Part shown: positions 1 through 9,025 of the stretch, in pieces
Numbering within the stretch: the first letter of the stretch is position 1
Layout: each line of letters opens with the position of its first letter
From: Terana coerulea
Lineage: Eukaryota; Basidiomycota; Agaricomycetes; Polyporales; Phanerochaetaceae
Length of the DNA stretch: 20,308 bases
Reading direction: 5' to 3'
NCBI GenBank assembly: GCA_024811115.1
Contig: JAKOGH010000350.1
Coordinates: 1-20,308 of the forward strand
Translations under genes and position numbers: made by a program
Notes under the pieces: generated by a model
What the model was told of the DNA's origin: nothing
Database searches by the model: none
The model's input: the letters and a program-made list of their open reading frames with translations, nothing else

Positions 1-2
1 GG

Positions 3-960
3 AATCGAGATTGTGACGATGATGATGATGATAACGAATGTGATCACGATGGTCTAGCGAATAAGCCGAACACCTTCGACGGCAGCCAGAAAGATTGGAA
101 AGCCTGGTGGAAGCAAATCAGGCTGAACATCTTTGCGAACCATTATAAGAAGCTCCACTCCGATCGCACCAAAATCACCTTCATTCTGTCTGCTTTACAT
201 GCAGGGCAAATAGGCTGGAGAATGGGCTGAAGCCTATTTCAAGAGCACTGATTTTGCACGCGCAGATTGGAGGAGTTTCCAAGAGCGCTTCGTCAAGCAA
301 TTCTTGCACGACTGGCACTTAGACGCTCTGCAGAAGCTGAAGGAGCTAAAGCAGGGAAATATGAGTGTTTGAGAATTCAGGACGTGCTTTGAGATGTACG
401 CTTCTCGCACAGGATATGGCGCACTTCAGGAGTAGCTTAACGAGCAGTCAGTGATTCTCATTGACTATCTCGACGAGGCACTACAGAAGCGAGATCTCGA
501 CACAGTCTGGAGTAGAGAGGACGTTCGAAACAATACTCAGCGTACATGTGCATCACCGAGAACGTGGACAAGAACCAAAGGAGGCACTACCAGTGCCAGA
601 AGAACCTCAGGGGCAATCAGTCCCACAAGCCGGCAGCGTCCTCACAAACTCAAGCGCCTCGACAAAATTGTCAAGATGGAACCGGCATAACCTACAGCAG
701 GGCCGGCCAACCAATGAACCTAGACAGGGCCCAAAAGGAAGGGCTTTGTTTCAATTGCCATCAGAAAGGACACTTATTGCGTGACTGTCCAATGCCAAAG
801 CAATCTCGCCAGTGCGCGGCGTCTCCACAGACTTTCCTGATGAGAAAAACGATAAACCCAAGCCATTGTCGGCCCAAGCTGATTCGTTCTTTGATGGAAT
901 GGAGGAACACATTCATTGCGTGGTCAAATCCTCATTCATGAAACTTCTCAAGGGTTTTCA
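3..960 (+). pseudogene. gag: gypsy gag remnant with CCHC zinc knuckle
   Basis: From base 3 the frame reads an acidic Asp-rich stretch, then a typical retrotransposon Gag start (NTFDGSQKDWKAWW, near 69-111). A frameshift near 210 and in-frame stops near 208, 371 and 433 break it. The later part keeps Gag-like sequence (YLDEALQKRD near 463-498). A zinc knuckle with spacing C-x2-C-x4-H-x4-C lies at 747-788; this motif binds RNA in the packaged particle. A second frame shift separates the Gag core from the knuckle. The protein would form the intracellular virus-like particle in a live element. Nothing here could encode it now. Confidence 0.85.
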
Positions 961-1125
961 GGCAGCTCAAGCGAAAGCACAAACGTGAAGAGCCTAGAAT
1001 CATTCCTCAACTGCTGTTGTACCATAGTGTTAGATGAGTCATCATAATGTTATTCTGAAAGAGCGTCTGCTAAGCAGTGTGGCGGTTCAACACCATGCTT
1101 AATTCCCTGTTCTTTATCAGAAAAT

Positions 1126-2134
1126 ATGTTTGCATCAATAGTTGAGAAAGGAAAACCTGTGCCAAAACCCAAATGGATGAGAGAAGTCCATGGACTCCGG
1201 CGTGGATCCATCAGTAGACCACGTCACGATGCTAAAGCAGCTGTTAAAATTCTGGAAGGATGGGTGCATGCAAAGCATCAGGTAGATGCCATGCTAGCAA
1301 GCGCTCAAAATATTGCTTCTATATCGCGAGACAGAGCTATAATATACCTTTCAGAATTAAACAGCCGCCTGAGATACATCCGAGGCCGAAAAGGCAATCA
1401 GATTGATGTCCCAATGATTATCACCACATTGGACTCCTCTGAATCCTTTTGGTAAAAGCCCTTCTAGACTCTGGATGCACTGGATCTTTGATTGATCAGG
1501 CATTTGTACAGGAACACAGCATTGCAACAACCAAATTGCCTATTCCAATTCCAGTATAAAATGCCGACAGCAGTCACAATGTTGGGGGTCCGATTATAAA
1601 ATGTGTTGATTTCAGAGTTAAGATCCAGGATCACGTGGAACAAATGTCATTCGCTGTCGCCAAACCTTGGGAATACCTCTATTTTCCTCGGTTATGAGTG
1701 GTTGGAATTGCACAACTCATCAATCAACTGGAAAGATCGCACACTCCAGTTCAATAGATGTCCACTCACTTGTGATTACGTACAACGCGTAATTGGCATC
1801 GAGGATGATGAACACGAAATCCCAAATGATCCAGAGGCTCATCTTGAAGAGGGGGAACAAATCTTCGTTTTCCACTGGCAATGCTACGTTGCAACAGGTG
1901 GTGCTCATATCCGTGCTAAAACCAACATAGCTATAGATCTGGCAATCGAGGAAAATGCTAAGAAAGCAAAGAAATCCTTTGAGAAACTCATCCCTGAGCA
2001 CTACCACGAGTACAAGGACGTCTTTGCCAAAGGAAACTTCGATTCACTGCCAGAACAACGCCTGTGAGATCATGCAATTGAGTTAATGTCAGGCGCTACA
2101 CTGGTTGGAGGAAAATCTTACCCACTGATCACGC
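1126..2134 (+). pseudogene. pol: gypsy protease and start of pol, broken
   Basis: An open stretch from 1126 to 1455 matches the poorly conserved gag-protease linker and ends just before the protease. The aspartic protease active site D-S-G (codons at 1467-1475, followed by CTGS) is in another frame, so a one-base shift lies near 1446. After a stop near 1557 the reading continues with a segment of the type FLGYEWLELHN...INWKDRTLQF (about 1687-1752), which marks the end of gypsy proteases. The sequence IPEHYHEYKDVFAK (1990-2031) is the usual start of the RT region. The frame has a stop at 2065-2067 and is then cut by the solo LTR that begins at 2135. Confidence 0.8.
2130..2134. repeat. Left target-site duplication of the solo LTR (CACGC)
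   Basis: CACGC directly precedes the TG end of the solo LTR and recurs at 3089-3093 directly after its CA end. It is the 5-bp staggered-cut footprint of a retrotransposon integrase. Confidence 0.85.
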
Positions 2135-3088
2135 TGCACCACGCCTCGGGTGCGATCACCTAACCCTAACCCAACAGACAGCGGGCTCGGGCCAAAGCAC
2201 CGAGTTGGGGAGCAGTTTTATGTGTGAGTGGGGACGTCACTTCAACTCTGCGGCCGAAGTGCCAGCAGGAGTCGGGGACCGAAGACCTCGAGGAGGTAAC
2301 GGTCGGGCGAGGTCTGTAACGGGGACAGAGAGAGCACCGAAGCTGAGAGACTTGGGGACGACGTCACGAGGGGACCGGGGTAAGACTCCGAAGTTGAGTC
2401 AGACCGCACAGCCAACAAGCGAGACGAGTACTAGACGAGAGCGGGATACCTAAGAAGCACCGATGTACTTGTAGTCTTAACGCGTAGCGAGGGCGTGAAG
2501 AGGGGAAAGGTAACTTGTATTTGCAGAAAGTATGTACAGAGTATTTATACGGGCTCGGTACCTAACAGCCAGAGCTAATGGACCGCATCCGAGAGAGAAT
2601 AAAGGAGTGGTTTGGATACAAAAGTGGTACGGATAAGGAAAGACTGAGTCGGGATACACTAACCAAGGATATGCCGTGCGCCACACAGGCACCGAGCACC
2701 TATGAAACACGGTGCGGGACCGGTCAGGTACCGTCCGTGCGCCTGGTGGGAAAGACTTGTGGGGTGGCGCACAACGCAGTGTCGCTGTCTTGGTCGTAGT
2801 TAGGTACGTGCCTAAGTCCAGGGCAGGAGCTCGCCCGGGGCTGACGTGGCCCGCATCTTTCGGACTGGTGACCGCACTGCCTGTTGCGAGGGACTGCACA
2901 GGCTCTGGACTGACGTGACGGGAGGGGCGCCCGTTACAAGATATTTCCCGGGGAGAGTAGTTCGGGAAGTCAATGGCTCGGGGCTTGGGAGTGGTGTCCG
3001 GGGTCCTAGAGCGATCGTAGAGCGTGGTGACGAAAAAGGCAATTTCTGGGGTTTCCGGCGCTCAGGCGCTTACCAGCGTATCACCACA
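2135..3088 (+). mobile_element. Solo LTR (954 bp) inserted in the gypsy pol gene
   Basis: The insert begins TGCACCACGCC and ends TATCACCACA, so it has the TG...CA ends of an LTR. It is flanked by the 5-bp direct repeat CACGC at 2130-2134 and 3089-3093, the duplication size usual for Ty3/gypsy integration. Removing the insert and one repeat rejoins pol in frame (YPLITLDEQKALDD). The interior has no protein match. It is GC-rich, with a purine-rich tract followed by a TATA-like GTATTTATAC at 2541-2550, as expected of an LTR promoter. A lone LTR usually remains after recombination between the two LTRs of a full element. Strand follows the TATA-like box and is tentative. ORFs inside, including a 140-residue one on the minus strand, are taken as chance. 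Confidence 0.85.
2541..2550 (+). promoter_or_regulatory. TATA-like box in the solo LTR
   Basis: GTATTTATAC lies about 400 bp into the LTR, after a purine-rich run. The 11-mer GTATTTATACG recurs at 15343-15353. Position and sequence fit an LTR core promoter; activity is unknown. Confidence 0.45.
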
Positions 3089-3093
3089 CACGC
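3089..3093. repeat. Right target-site duplication of the solo LTR (CACGC)
   Basis: Exact copy of 2130-2134, lying directly after the terminal CA of the solo LTR. Confidence 0.85.
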
Positions 3094-3670
3094 TAGATGA
3101 GCAGAAAGCGCTGGATGACTTCTTAGAAGAAAACCTTCGATCCAGGACGTATTCGCCCTTCCAAATCACCATGGGCAGCCCTGTTCTTCTTTGTTAAAAA
3201 GAAATATGGTTCACTTCAACCAGTGCAGGACTACCGAAAGCTTAACAATTTAACCATCAAGAATCATTACCCACTTCCTCTGATCCAGGAACTGGTAGAC
3301 AAGCTGAAAGGGTCCAAATGCTTTCACGAAGTTAGATGTCAGATGGGGCTACAACAACATTTGGATTAAAGAAAGCGACAAAGAGAAGGCAGCGTTCACC
3401 ACAACCGCAGACTCTTCAAACCCTTAGTCATGTTCTTCGGTTTTACCAATTTGCCAGCTATGTTCCAGATGATGATGAACGACATCTTCTGAGATCTGAT
3501 CCAAGAAGGACACGTGATGGTCTACATTAACCACATCATGATCTATACCAAGGATCTGGAAGAACATTGTTGCATTGTGCAGCGCATTCTAGGCGTAATG
3601 CGAGAACACCGACTGTACCTCAAGGCAGAAAAGTGCGAATTCGAACAGCTTGAGATTGAGTACCTTGACA
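3094..3670 (+). pseudogene. pol: gypsy reverse transcriptase remnant with dead active site
   Basis: Resumes after the solo LTR with TLDEQKALDDFLEENL and runs through the fingers and palm of a gypsy RT: a KLNNLTIKN-type segment near 3238-3267 and the WGYNNI and PATFQMMMND regions in shifted frames. At the catalytic YxDD box the codons at 3523-3534 read Tyr-Ile-Asn-His, so both metal-binding aspartates are lost. The following stretch, IMIYTKDLEEH then YLKAEKCEFEQ, is typical of this family. Several frameshifts lie between 3170 and 3500. The segment ends where the hAT-type MITE inserted at 3671, inside the usual EYLG-x-I-I-S-E motif. Confidence 0.88.
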
Positions 3671-4029
3671 TAGTGATTGGCAAGGGTAAACCCTCTATGC
3701 TCAGAGGGCAACCCTTACCCTTACCCTCCAATACCCTTACCCTTATGAAGGTAAGGGTTGAGGGTTACCCTTCAAACCCTTGCCAAAATAGGCTGAAAAT
3801 GGTGCTTTAAGTGCCTTTCCCCACTTACTTATAATGTTAGTCTTCTATTTAAGTTGCTTACATTGGTATAAAAAGCACTTGCAATACTTGCAGCCCTCTC
3901 TAGCAATATGCCTAGCACTTGAATACAGACCCCTGCCAGATAAGGGTTAACTTTCCTCAACCCTTACCCTTACCCTCTGTACCCTTACCCTTAACCCTTA
4001 GAGGGTTTGCAAACCCCTGCCTATCACTA
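3671..4029. mobile_element. hAT-type MITE (359 bp) in the gypsy RT
   Basis: The ends are imperfect inverted repeats: left TAGTGATTGGCAAGGGT, right reverse complement TAGTGATAGGCAGGGGT (15 of 17 match). The flanking 8-mers are CCTTGACA (3663-3670) and CCTCGGCA (4030-4037). They agree at 6 of 8 positions and both differences are transitions, as expected of an old 8-bp duplication. An 8-bp duplication and a TAGTGAT... start are hAT features. Removing the insert and one 8-mer rejoins the gypsy coding motif YLGMIISE. Both subterminal regions are packed with CCCTTA/TAAGGG units, likely transposase-binding repeats, and the centre is AT-rich. No transposase is encoded, so it is non-autonomous. Confidence 0.82.
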
Positions 4030-4385
4030 CCTCGGCATGATCATCTCTGAAGAATAAGTCCAGATGGATCTAGTCAAAGTAGAAGGCGTCAGGAAATAGC
4101 CAAAACCCATGTGCAAACAGAACATCCAGGCATTTCTCGGCTTCACCAACTTCTACTGATGATTCATCAAAGACTTTGGCAAAATTGCAAAGCCGCTCGC
4201 TTCCTTTACCGGCAACGCTACATTTGTATGGAACCCCAAGCAAGCTGAAGCCTTGAAGAACTCAAGAATTGTATCTGTTCTGCTCTGGTCCTAGCCATGC
4301 CCACAGATGAGGACAAATTTCGGATTGAATGTGATGCTTCTGACTTCGCTTATGGTGCAACCCTCGAGCAACACCAGGACAGCAA
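4030..4385 (+). pseudogene. pol: gypsy RT end and RNase H start, truncated
   Basis: After the MITE the frame reads YLGMIISE, a stop, then MDLVKVEGV and IQAFLGFTNFY...FIKDFGKIAKPLASF, the standard gypsy link between RT and RNase H. The RNase H start IECDASDFAYGATL (about 4326-4367) holds the first catalytic aspartate. Coding similarity stops near 4385, and copia RT sequence begins within about 20-30 bases. The remaining RNase H, the integrase and the 3' LTR are missing. In-frame stops and at least one frameshift are present. Confidence 0.82.
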
Positions 4386-5159
4386 AAGGCAAACACATCA
4401 TTAAGAATTGATGGGTTTTTGATGAAAAGTCAGATAGTCAAAAGAAAGCGCAACTTGTAGCTTGCGGCTTCTCCCAGATTGAGAGAATCAACTACAATAA
4501 AATCTTCTCTCCAATCATATGGTTTGAAACCATTAGATTCGTACTTGCCCTTGCAGCACTCGAAAGCTTCTTCCTCATTGGCCTCAATGTGCGCTTAACA
4601 CATATCTGTACAGACTGTTAGATGAAGAGATCTACATAGAACAACCTGATGGCTTTCCTGCTCAAGGGAAAAAGCACATGGTGCTTCGTCTCCGTCGCGC
4701 CCTTTACGGGCTTAAGCAGCCAGGACTGTCCTGGTAGAAAGCCCTTAGCAAGTCTATGGCTGAGCTTGGCTTCAAAAGACTGAAGTCCAATGCTAGCGTA
4801 TACGTCAAAGGAACAGGCAACAACATGGTCATCGCTGTAGTCCATGTTGACAATGCTATATTTGCCGGACGTAGCAAGGCACAAGTACTCCAAAGAAAAG
4901 GAGTCCTTCATGCAACAGTGGGAGTGTCGTGATATGGGCAATGTAAAGGAGCTTTTGCACATGTGCATACAACGAGTCAGTGACAAGATTGTAATTGATC
5001 AGTGCGCCTACCTTGACAAGGTACTCAAACGCTCGCGGTCAGACAAATGCCAAAATGGCAAAAACTCCGCTTCCTGAGGGATATATTCCTCAACCAAATG
5101 AAGGAGAGCTTAACAAAGCTCACCAGAGCTGTTTCCAAATTGTGATAGGCTCACTCCTT

Positions 5160-5167
5160 TATATCAT
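5160..5167. repeat. Left target-site duplication of the 665-bp MITE (TATATCAT)
   Basis: The 8-mer TATATCAT precedes the TAGTGTTGCC end and recurs exactly at 5833-5840. Confidence 0.93.
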
Positions 5168-5832
5168 TAGTGTTGCCAAAGTTCAGTTCAGTTTGGTTCA
5201 GGCCCATTTTGTCAGAACCAGAACTAGAACCAAGTGTTTAGTAGCCGAACCAGAACTAAACTGAACTAAACCAGCATGAACTGGTTCAGTTGGTTCAGTT
5301 CAGGGTTCGAACCAGTTCGAACCATTGAACCATGTATATATCTGCTTTACTCTGTCAAATCAGCATAATTGCAATGGTAGATCATAATAGAGTTATATAT
5401 TGACATCTAGAAGGGTTTGTATAGTGCAAAAGCCTTATATTATGACATTTTGAAGCTCAGTGTCTAATAGAGGCTGCCAGTTGCCACTTTTGGCAGCTAT
5501 TGATGGCATCATGTATACACCAAAACATAAGCAGAGCAACATTTGGTGCTCAGTTTACACGCACAATGATGAAAAAATAGTTTAGACATGCTACAGTAAG
5601 TAAGTTCATGTACTTTTCTCTATGAATCCCAGTACAAATACACTATATAACATGTACATAGTTCATAGTTCAAACCGAGTTCGAACTTGGTTCGGGGTGT
5701 GACATGTGCCGAACAAGAACCGAACCAAGTTACCTAGAGGCCGAACCAGAACCGAACCGAACTGAACTACATGGTTCAGTTCATCAGTTCAGGTTCTAAA
5801 CCACCGAACTGAACTGAACTTTGGCAACACTA
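5168..5832. mobile_element. hAT-type MITE (665 bp) in the copia RT
   Basis: Both ends read TAGTGTTGCCAAAGTTCAGT inward, and the inverted repeat is perfect for 26 bp. The flanks are an exact 8-bp direct repeat, TATATCAT, at 5160-5167 and 5833-5840. An 8-bp duplication with TAGTGTTGCC-type ends is characteristic of hAT elements. Removing the insert and one repeat rejoins the copia motif LYIMLGTRPDIAYT in frame. The subterminal 100-150 bp at each side hold many copies of GGTTCAGTT, CCGAACC and GGTTCGAACC in both orientations, as expected for transposase-binding arrays. The central 300 bp are AT-rich with no ORF of note. The intact ends and exact duplication suggest it is younger than the MITE at 3671. 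Confidence 0.93.
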
Positions 5833-5840
5833 TATATCAT
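5833..5840. repeat. Right target-site duplication of the 665-bp MITE (TATATCAT)
   Basis: Exact copy of 5160-5167, directly after the terminal ...GGCAACACTA. Confidence 0.93.
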
Positions 5841-6500
5841 GCTCGGTACACGACCGGACATTGCGTACACTGTCACAAAGCTTGCATGGTTCAGTGCGAA
5901 CCCGTCTGAAGACCACCTGAACAGAGCACTGTATATCTGCTGCTATCTGTCAGGCACTTGTAACTACACTCTCGGTATGATGGCTCTTTAGGGTTAGGCT
6001 TGGTGGCATATACCGATGCAGATTGGGCGGCTGCTTCCAACCGTTGCTCTCAGACTGGCTTTCTGCTAATGCTTGCAGGAGGAGCCTTTAACTGGAGCTC
6101 TTTTGCACAGAAGTCCGTAGCAACATTGACTAATGATGCTAAATACATGGCACTTAGCAACTGCTCCTGAGAAGTCATGTGGATTCGAAACATCTTCTCT
6201 GAACTTAGTTACAACTTTGAGAAAGTACCCATCTGCAGCAACAACCAGGGCGCTCTATTTGTTTTGGAAAATCCCATCACTGAAAAGTGCACCAAGCACA
6301 TTGACATTCGTTACCACTACATTTGTGATGTCATTGAAGCTGGCCATGTCGAAGTTCTCTTTGTACTCGGCGTTGACAATCCGCAGATATCTTTACTAAG
6401 AATCTGGGCAAAGTCAAAATTGAGAAGTTCCAACTGATGCTCGAACTTCGCATCACTGCTAACTAGTGTGACTAAACCAGCACAGGCAATACGCCATATT

Positions 6501-6513
6501 AGGTTAGGAGGAG
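6501..6513 (+). other. Polypurine tract of the copia element
   Basis: AGGTTAGGAGGAG directly precedes the TGTTG start of the 3' LTR and follows the end of the RNase H frame by 35 bp. In LTR retrotransposons this tract primes plus-strand DNA synthesis. Confidence 0.7.
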
Positions 6514-6807
6514 TGTTGAGCCAGATAGACGTCAATAGCGCTCTGCTCATATCTTCTCTATTGTTCTACCAGGTTCCACCATGACGATCCCTATTGTCTG
6601 TTGTCCTGGTATCTATTTGTGTCTGTTTGTAGTACAGCCACTCAGTATTGTATATAAGGCAGCTCTCTGTGCCATACATAATAACACTCTTACAACTCAC
6701 AACCCACTAACATGTGTATCAACCAACCTGCAGGTAAGTAACCATCCTAGCTTCCTCTAGGCCTCGGTAGGAGTGTACGCAGCTGTATGCGCTGCACTTC
6801 TACAACA
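6514..6807 (+). repeat. 3' LTR of the copia element (294 bp)
   Basis: Starts TGTTGAGCC directly after the polypurine tract and ends CTACAACA, giving the 5-bp terminal inverted repeat TGTTG/CAACA. It contains a TATATAAG box. An alternative right end at ...ACTAACA (6817) is possible but gives weaker inverted ends. No matching 5' LTR exists in the window, so the boundary rests on these terminal features alone. Confidence 0.75.
6651..6657 (+). promoter_or_regulatory. TATA box in the copia LTR
   Basis: TATATAA, 137 bp into the 294-bp LTR, where the U3 promoter of a short copia LTR is expected. Transcription would start some 25-35 bp downstream. Confidence 0.6.
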
Positions 6808-7444
6808 GGGACTAACAGACATGCAAAAACATTGGTAGTGTAGTTGCAGCATACTCTGGTACGCACCCCTCCCCATGTGCAGAGATGTTAGAAATGGACC
6901 GTTCTTTGGGCCGAACCTTAAGGCGTTGCTCGTAGATATTCACTCCTCAGGCATATCAAACTCGGGCCCAGAACTCCGCGAAATCCCGCGGGCAGTGGCG
7001 GTCAGCTACCGTGTGTGACATTGTTGGAATTGAAAGCACTGATTTAACGGCCTTCATGTCGGTTGCTGTACGTGTAGTGTGTTCCTGTTATTTTTCATGC
7101 TGCATCGTCACTGATTCATGATTTAAGTGCTGCGTCGAATTGTGTCGTCATCACTCGAAGAGAGCTCAGTTGCTGTGTCTTGTAACAACCGTCGCGCGTG
7201 CTTTACGGTCGCTTGCAATGTTTTCCAGCCGGACTATTTACACCGATTTCGTCAACCTCCGGTTGTTGTGCATTCCTCAGTGTACCGCCTCTCACGCTCG
7301 CGCTTTTCACTACAGAAAACGGGGTCTCTGATACCACCTAAATGTGCGCTGCAATTTTGCAGACAAGTTCAAGCTCGTATCTGCAGTCATTGTGCCCAAG
7401 CAGGTTAAATGCGGCTCGAAGTGGGCAGTGCAGTTGGGTAGCAG
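6808..7444. other. Unassigned spacer, no recognisable gene
   Basis: About 0.64 kb between the copia LTR and the region downstream of the BTB gene. An ORF at 7127-7408 on + has no recognisable motif and is not supported. No gypsy 3' sequence or target duplication of the copia element was found here. It may be diverged transposon or ordinary intergenic DNA. Confidence 0.5.
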
Positions 7445-7658
7445 TTAATCAGATGCAACAGACAATATCCTATCACCTCCGAGCAAACATAAGGAGCTGT
7501 GTGAAGGTATTACATTGAACGCTTTGTTGAAAACACCATTACAGCCATAATAATAATAGAAGACACTTTTGCAGTATATGAACATGACTTTACACCTATT
7601 TATGTCCATACAAGACACTCTGACCGAGGAAGGATATGACGGTCGTAGTGGATCATGA

Positions 7659-7664
7659 TTTATT
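7659..7664 (-). terminator. Possible polyadenylation signal of the BTB gene
   Basis: AATAAA on the minus strand, about 115 bases after the BTB stop codon. Fungal polyadenylation signals are loose, so this is suggestive only. The 7445-7779 stretch otherwise fits a 3' untranslated or intergenic region. Confidence 0.35.
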
Positions 7665-7779
7665 CTTGACTGGTACGCCGCTGAGTTGCCTGATATTTGC
7701 GCAAATCTACCAAGAAATAATCCAGTGCATGTCATCGGAAATAGAGCTGAAGCACTTACTGTCTCAAGTCCTGCTGCCG

Positions 7780-8792
7780 CTACCCCTCCCTTCCTTTGTC
7801 CTGGTCTTCCCCAACCAACGTGGTCCATGCCCGAAGACCGAAGGCCAAGGGAAGTTTGTCCCATGCCTGCTTGCGGCCAGTCTGGTACTCTGTTCGCATT
7901 CGGTGAGAGCATAGCGCGCACAGGTTATCAAGATCGGGAGCTCTTAGGAAGGGATTGCAAGGTAGATTCTTTTTGACTGGCGCAGTCAGGATGCTGATCT
8001 TGTTCCGGAGTGCAACACATTCTTTGTTGTTAGCGGGGCAAGTACCGGCGAGAAAGCCTTGAAAGACGACGTCAGTGGTGAGCTTTCCGATCATCGCTTT
8101 GCCCTGAGTAACGGCTTGCATAACATTCGGCGAAGGGACAATATCCTTGGCACCATACTTGAGGGGGACTTGGTCGTCTAGCTGGGGATCGACAAGACAC
8201 AGGAAGAGGAGAACGGCAGGAAGAAGAGAGTGTGCGCAGAGGTCCGCGACATTGGCAACAGCGAGCACTGTAGGACGATGGAAGGCCGTCGCATCTGCAT
8301 TCTTGACCGAGACCCAGCTGGCGACCAAGGCGTCGTACCCTTCCAGAGTGGGCGGGAAATACTTGGACAAATGCCGCAATGCACTTGCATAGATGGCGGG
8401 AGCCTTGAGCATGTCGCCGAGACGGAGCATGCTAATAGCAGCATGAATATCTGAGAGTCTGGTAGAAGAATAGCTTGAGGCAAATCAGCCTCTCATCTCG
8501 CAGCATGAAGGTGTCAGGGCATTACGCACTCTGGATCAAGGATGGCGCACAGGAAGTACCGCAGGTCGGCGGCAGACACTCCATACAGGTAAACCACCGG
8601 AAGACCATCGTAGCGTGCTTCTGGTGTATCGAAAGCCGCCGAAATACGTTCAACGAGCAGGGCAGAGTAGCGTTCGAACGAGCTTCTATGGACACGAAAC
8701 ATGACGTTCTCGGCTTGCAGAATAACGTTTCCGTCGTCGTACCAAAACTCCGTGCTGTTCACCGGCAGCTGGGCGGCGGCGGCGATATCCAT
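7780..8792 (-). CDS. BTB/POZ domain protein, two exons
   Basis: Exon 1 runs 8792-8530 and exon 2 runs 8458-7780. They are joined across a 71-bp intron (8529-8459) with donor GTGCGT, a CTGAT branch-like site and acceptor TACCAG. The coding length is 942 bases (313 residues). Residues about 14-90 read EFWYDDGNVILQAENVMFRVHRSSFERYS, a start typical of the Agaricomycete BTB family, followed by ISMLRLGDMLKAPAIYASALRHL after the splice. The C-terminal CxxC-type segment (LCALC...KQAWDKLPLAFGL) is also usual for the family. BTB domains dimerise and can act as adaptors for cullin-3 ubiquitin ligases; the target here is unknown. An upstream ATG at 8921 in the same frame is an alternative start. No stop or frameshift breaks it, so it looks functional. 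Confidence 0.85.
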
Positions 8793-8945
8793 GTCGAGAA
8801 CAAGATAATGTAATGCCAATGTAGGTGGAGCGACAGCTTCAACGGGATAGGTGAGCGGTGAGATCTTGAGGCCGAGCTCAGTCAGACGTGAGGGTTGTGA
8901 ACTGAAGTTGAACTGAAGCACGTCGGGGTGATGGTAGACTCGTTT

Positions 8946-9025
8946 CCAGTATACGTGGTAGCGGAAGGGGAGGTGAACGTACCGACGGGAGGGTCACCGA
9001 CGGTAATATCTACCGCGTATACTGG
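8946..9025. repeat. Inverted repeat in the divergent BTB/DUF6589 spacer
   Basis: CCAGTATACGTGGTAG (8946-8961) and CTACCGCGTATACTGG (9010-9025) are reverse complements with one mismatch in 16, separated by 48 bp. Short TACCG/CGGTA words recur around and between the arms. Similar words GGTAGACTCG (8934-8942 area) and GGTAGAACTCG (9024-9034) lie just outside the left arm and overlap the right one. It could be a paired regulator site shared by two divergent promoters, or the ends of a very small inserted element. Confidence 0.6.

Larger units (their letters stand above)
3..4385 (+). mobile_element. Degenerate Ty3/gypsy LTR retrotransposon, 5' end outside the window
   Basis: Translation across changing frames gives the gypsy order: Gag core, CCHC zinc knuckle, aspartic protease, reverse transcriptase and the start of RNase H. 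There are many frameshifts and in-frame stops, so it is a dead copy. The 5' LTR lies before the window. No integrase, chromodomain or 3' LTR was found: the element stops inside RNase H near 4385, where copia sequence begins. Two later insertions sit in it, a solo LTR (2135-3088) and a hAT-type MITE (3671-4029). Removing each with one copy of its target duplication rejoins conserved gypsy coding sequence, which shows the element was already in place. The family call rests on motif reading; the subfamily was not determined. Confidence 0.9.
4386..6466 (+). pseudogene. pol: copia RT-RNase H remnant
   Basis: Recognisable blocks in order are: WVFDEKSDSQKKAQLVACGF (about 4414-4473), FSPIIWFETIR and LALAALE, an ALYGLKQPG-type block (near 4702-4728), and a catalytic box where the usual YVDD reads HVDN (4843-4854). 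Then come QWECRDMGNVKELLHMCIQR, a SLLYI block split by the MITE, an RNase H start YTDADWAA (near 6010-6033), and the C-terminal KHIDIRYHYICDVIEAGHV (near 6296-6352). A stop at 6464-6466 ends the frame. Internal stops (for example TGG to TAG near 4736) and frameshifts near 4600, 4885, 5040 and 5990 show decay. In a live element this enzyme copies the RNA into DNA within the particle. Confidence 0.88.
4386..6807 (+). mobile_element. 5'-truncated Ty1/copia retrotransposon with 3' LTR
   Basis: The remnant runs from the start of a copia RT through RNase H to a polypurine tract and a 3' LTR. Gag, protease, integrase and the 5' LTR are absent. The left edge directly abuts truncated gypsy RNase H without a target duplication, so it arose by deletion or recombination, or by an incomplete insertion. 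It is interrupted by a hAT-type MITE at 5168-5832. Frameshifts and stops make it inactive. Confidence 0.85.

Noticed and set aside
2160..2174. Short CTAACCCTAACCC telomere-like run
   Set aside because: Only about two units and located inside the solo LTR; chance is sufficient.
2477..2899. 140-residue minus-strand ORF
   Set aside because: Lies wholly inside the solo LTR, has no motif, and overlaps ORFs in other frames.
3708..4009. Telomere repeat tract
   Set aside because: The units are CCCTTA/TAAGGG, not the CCCTAA/TTAGGG of fungal telomeres. They occur in both orientations inside a bounded hAT-type insertion.
7127..7408. Protein gene upstream of the BTB region
   Set aside because: Short ORF with no recognisable domain, splice context or clear codon bias.
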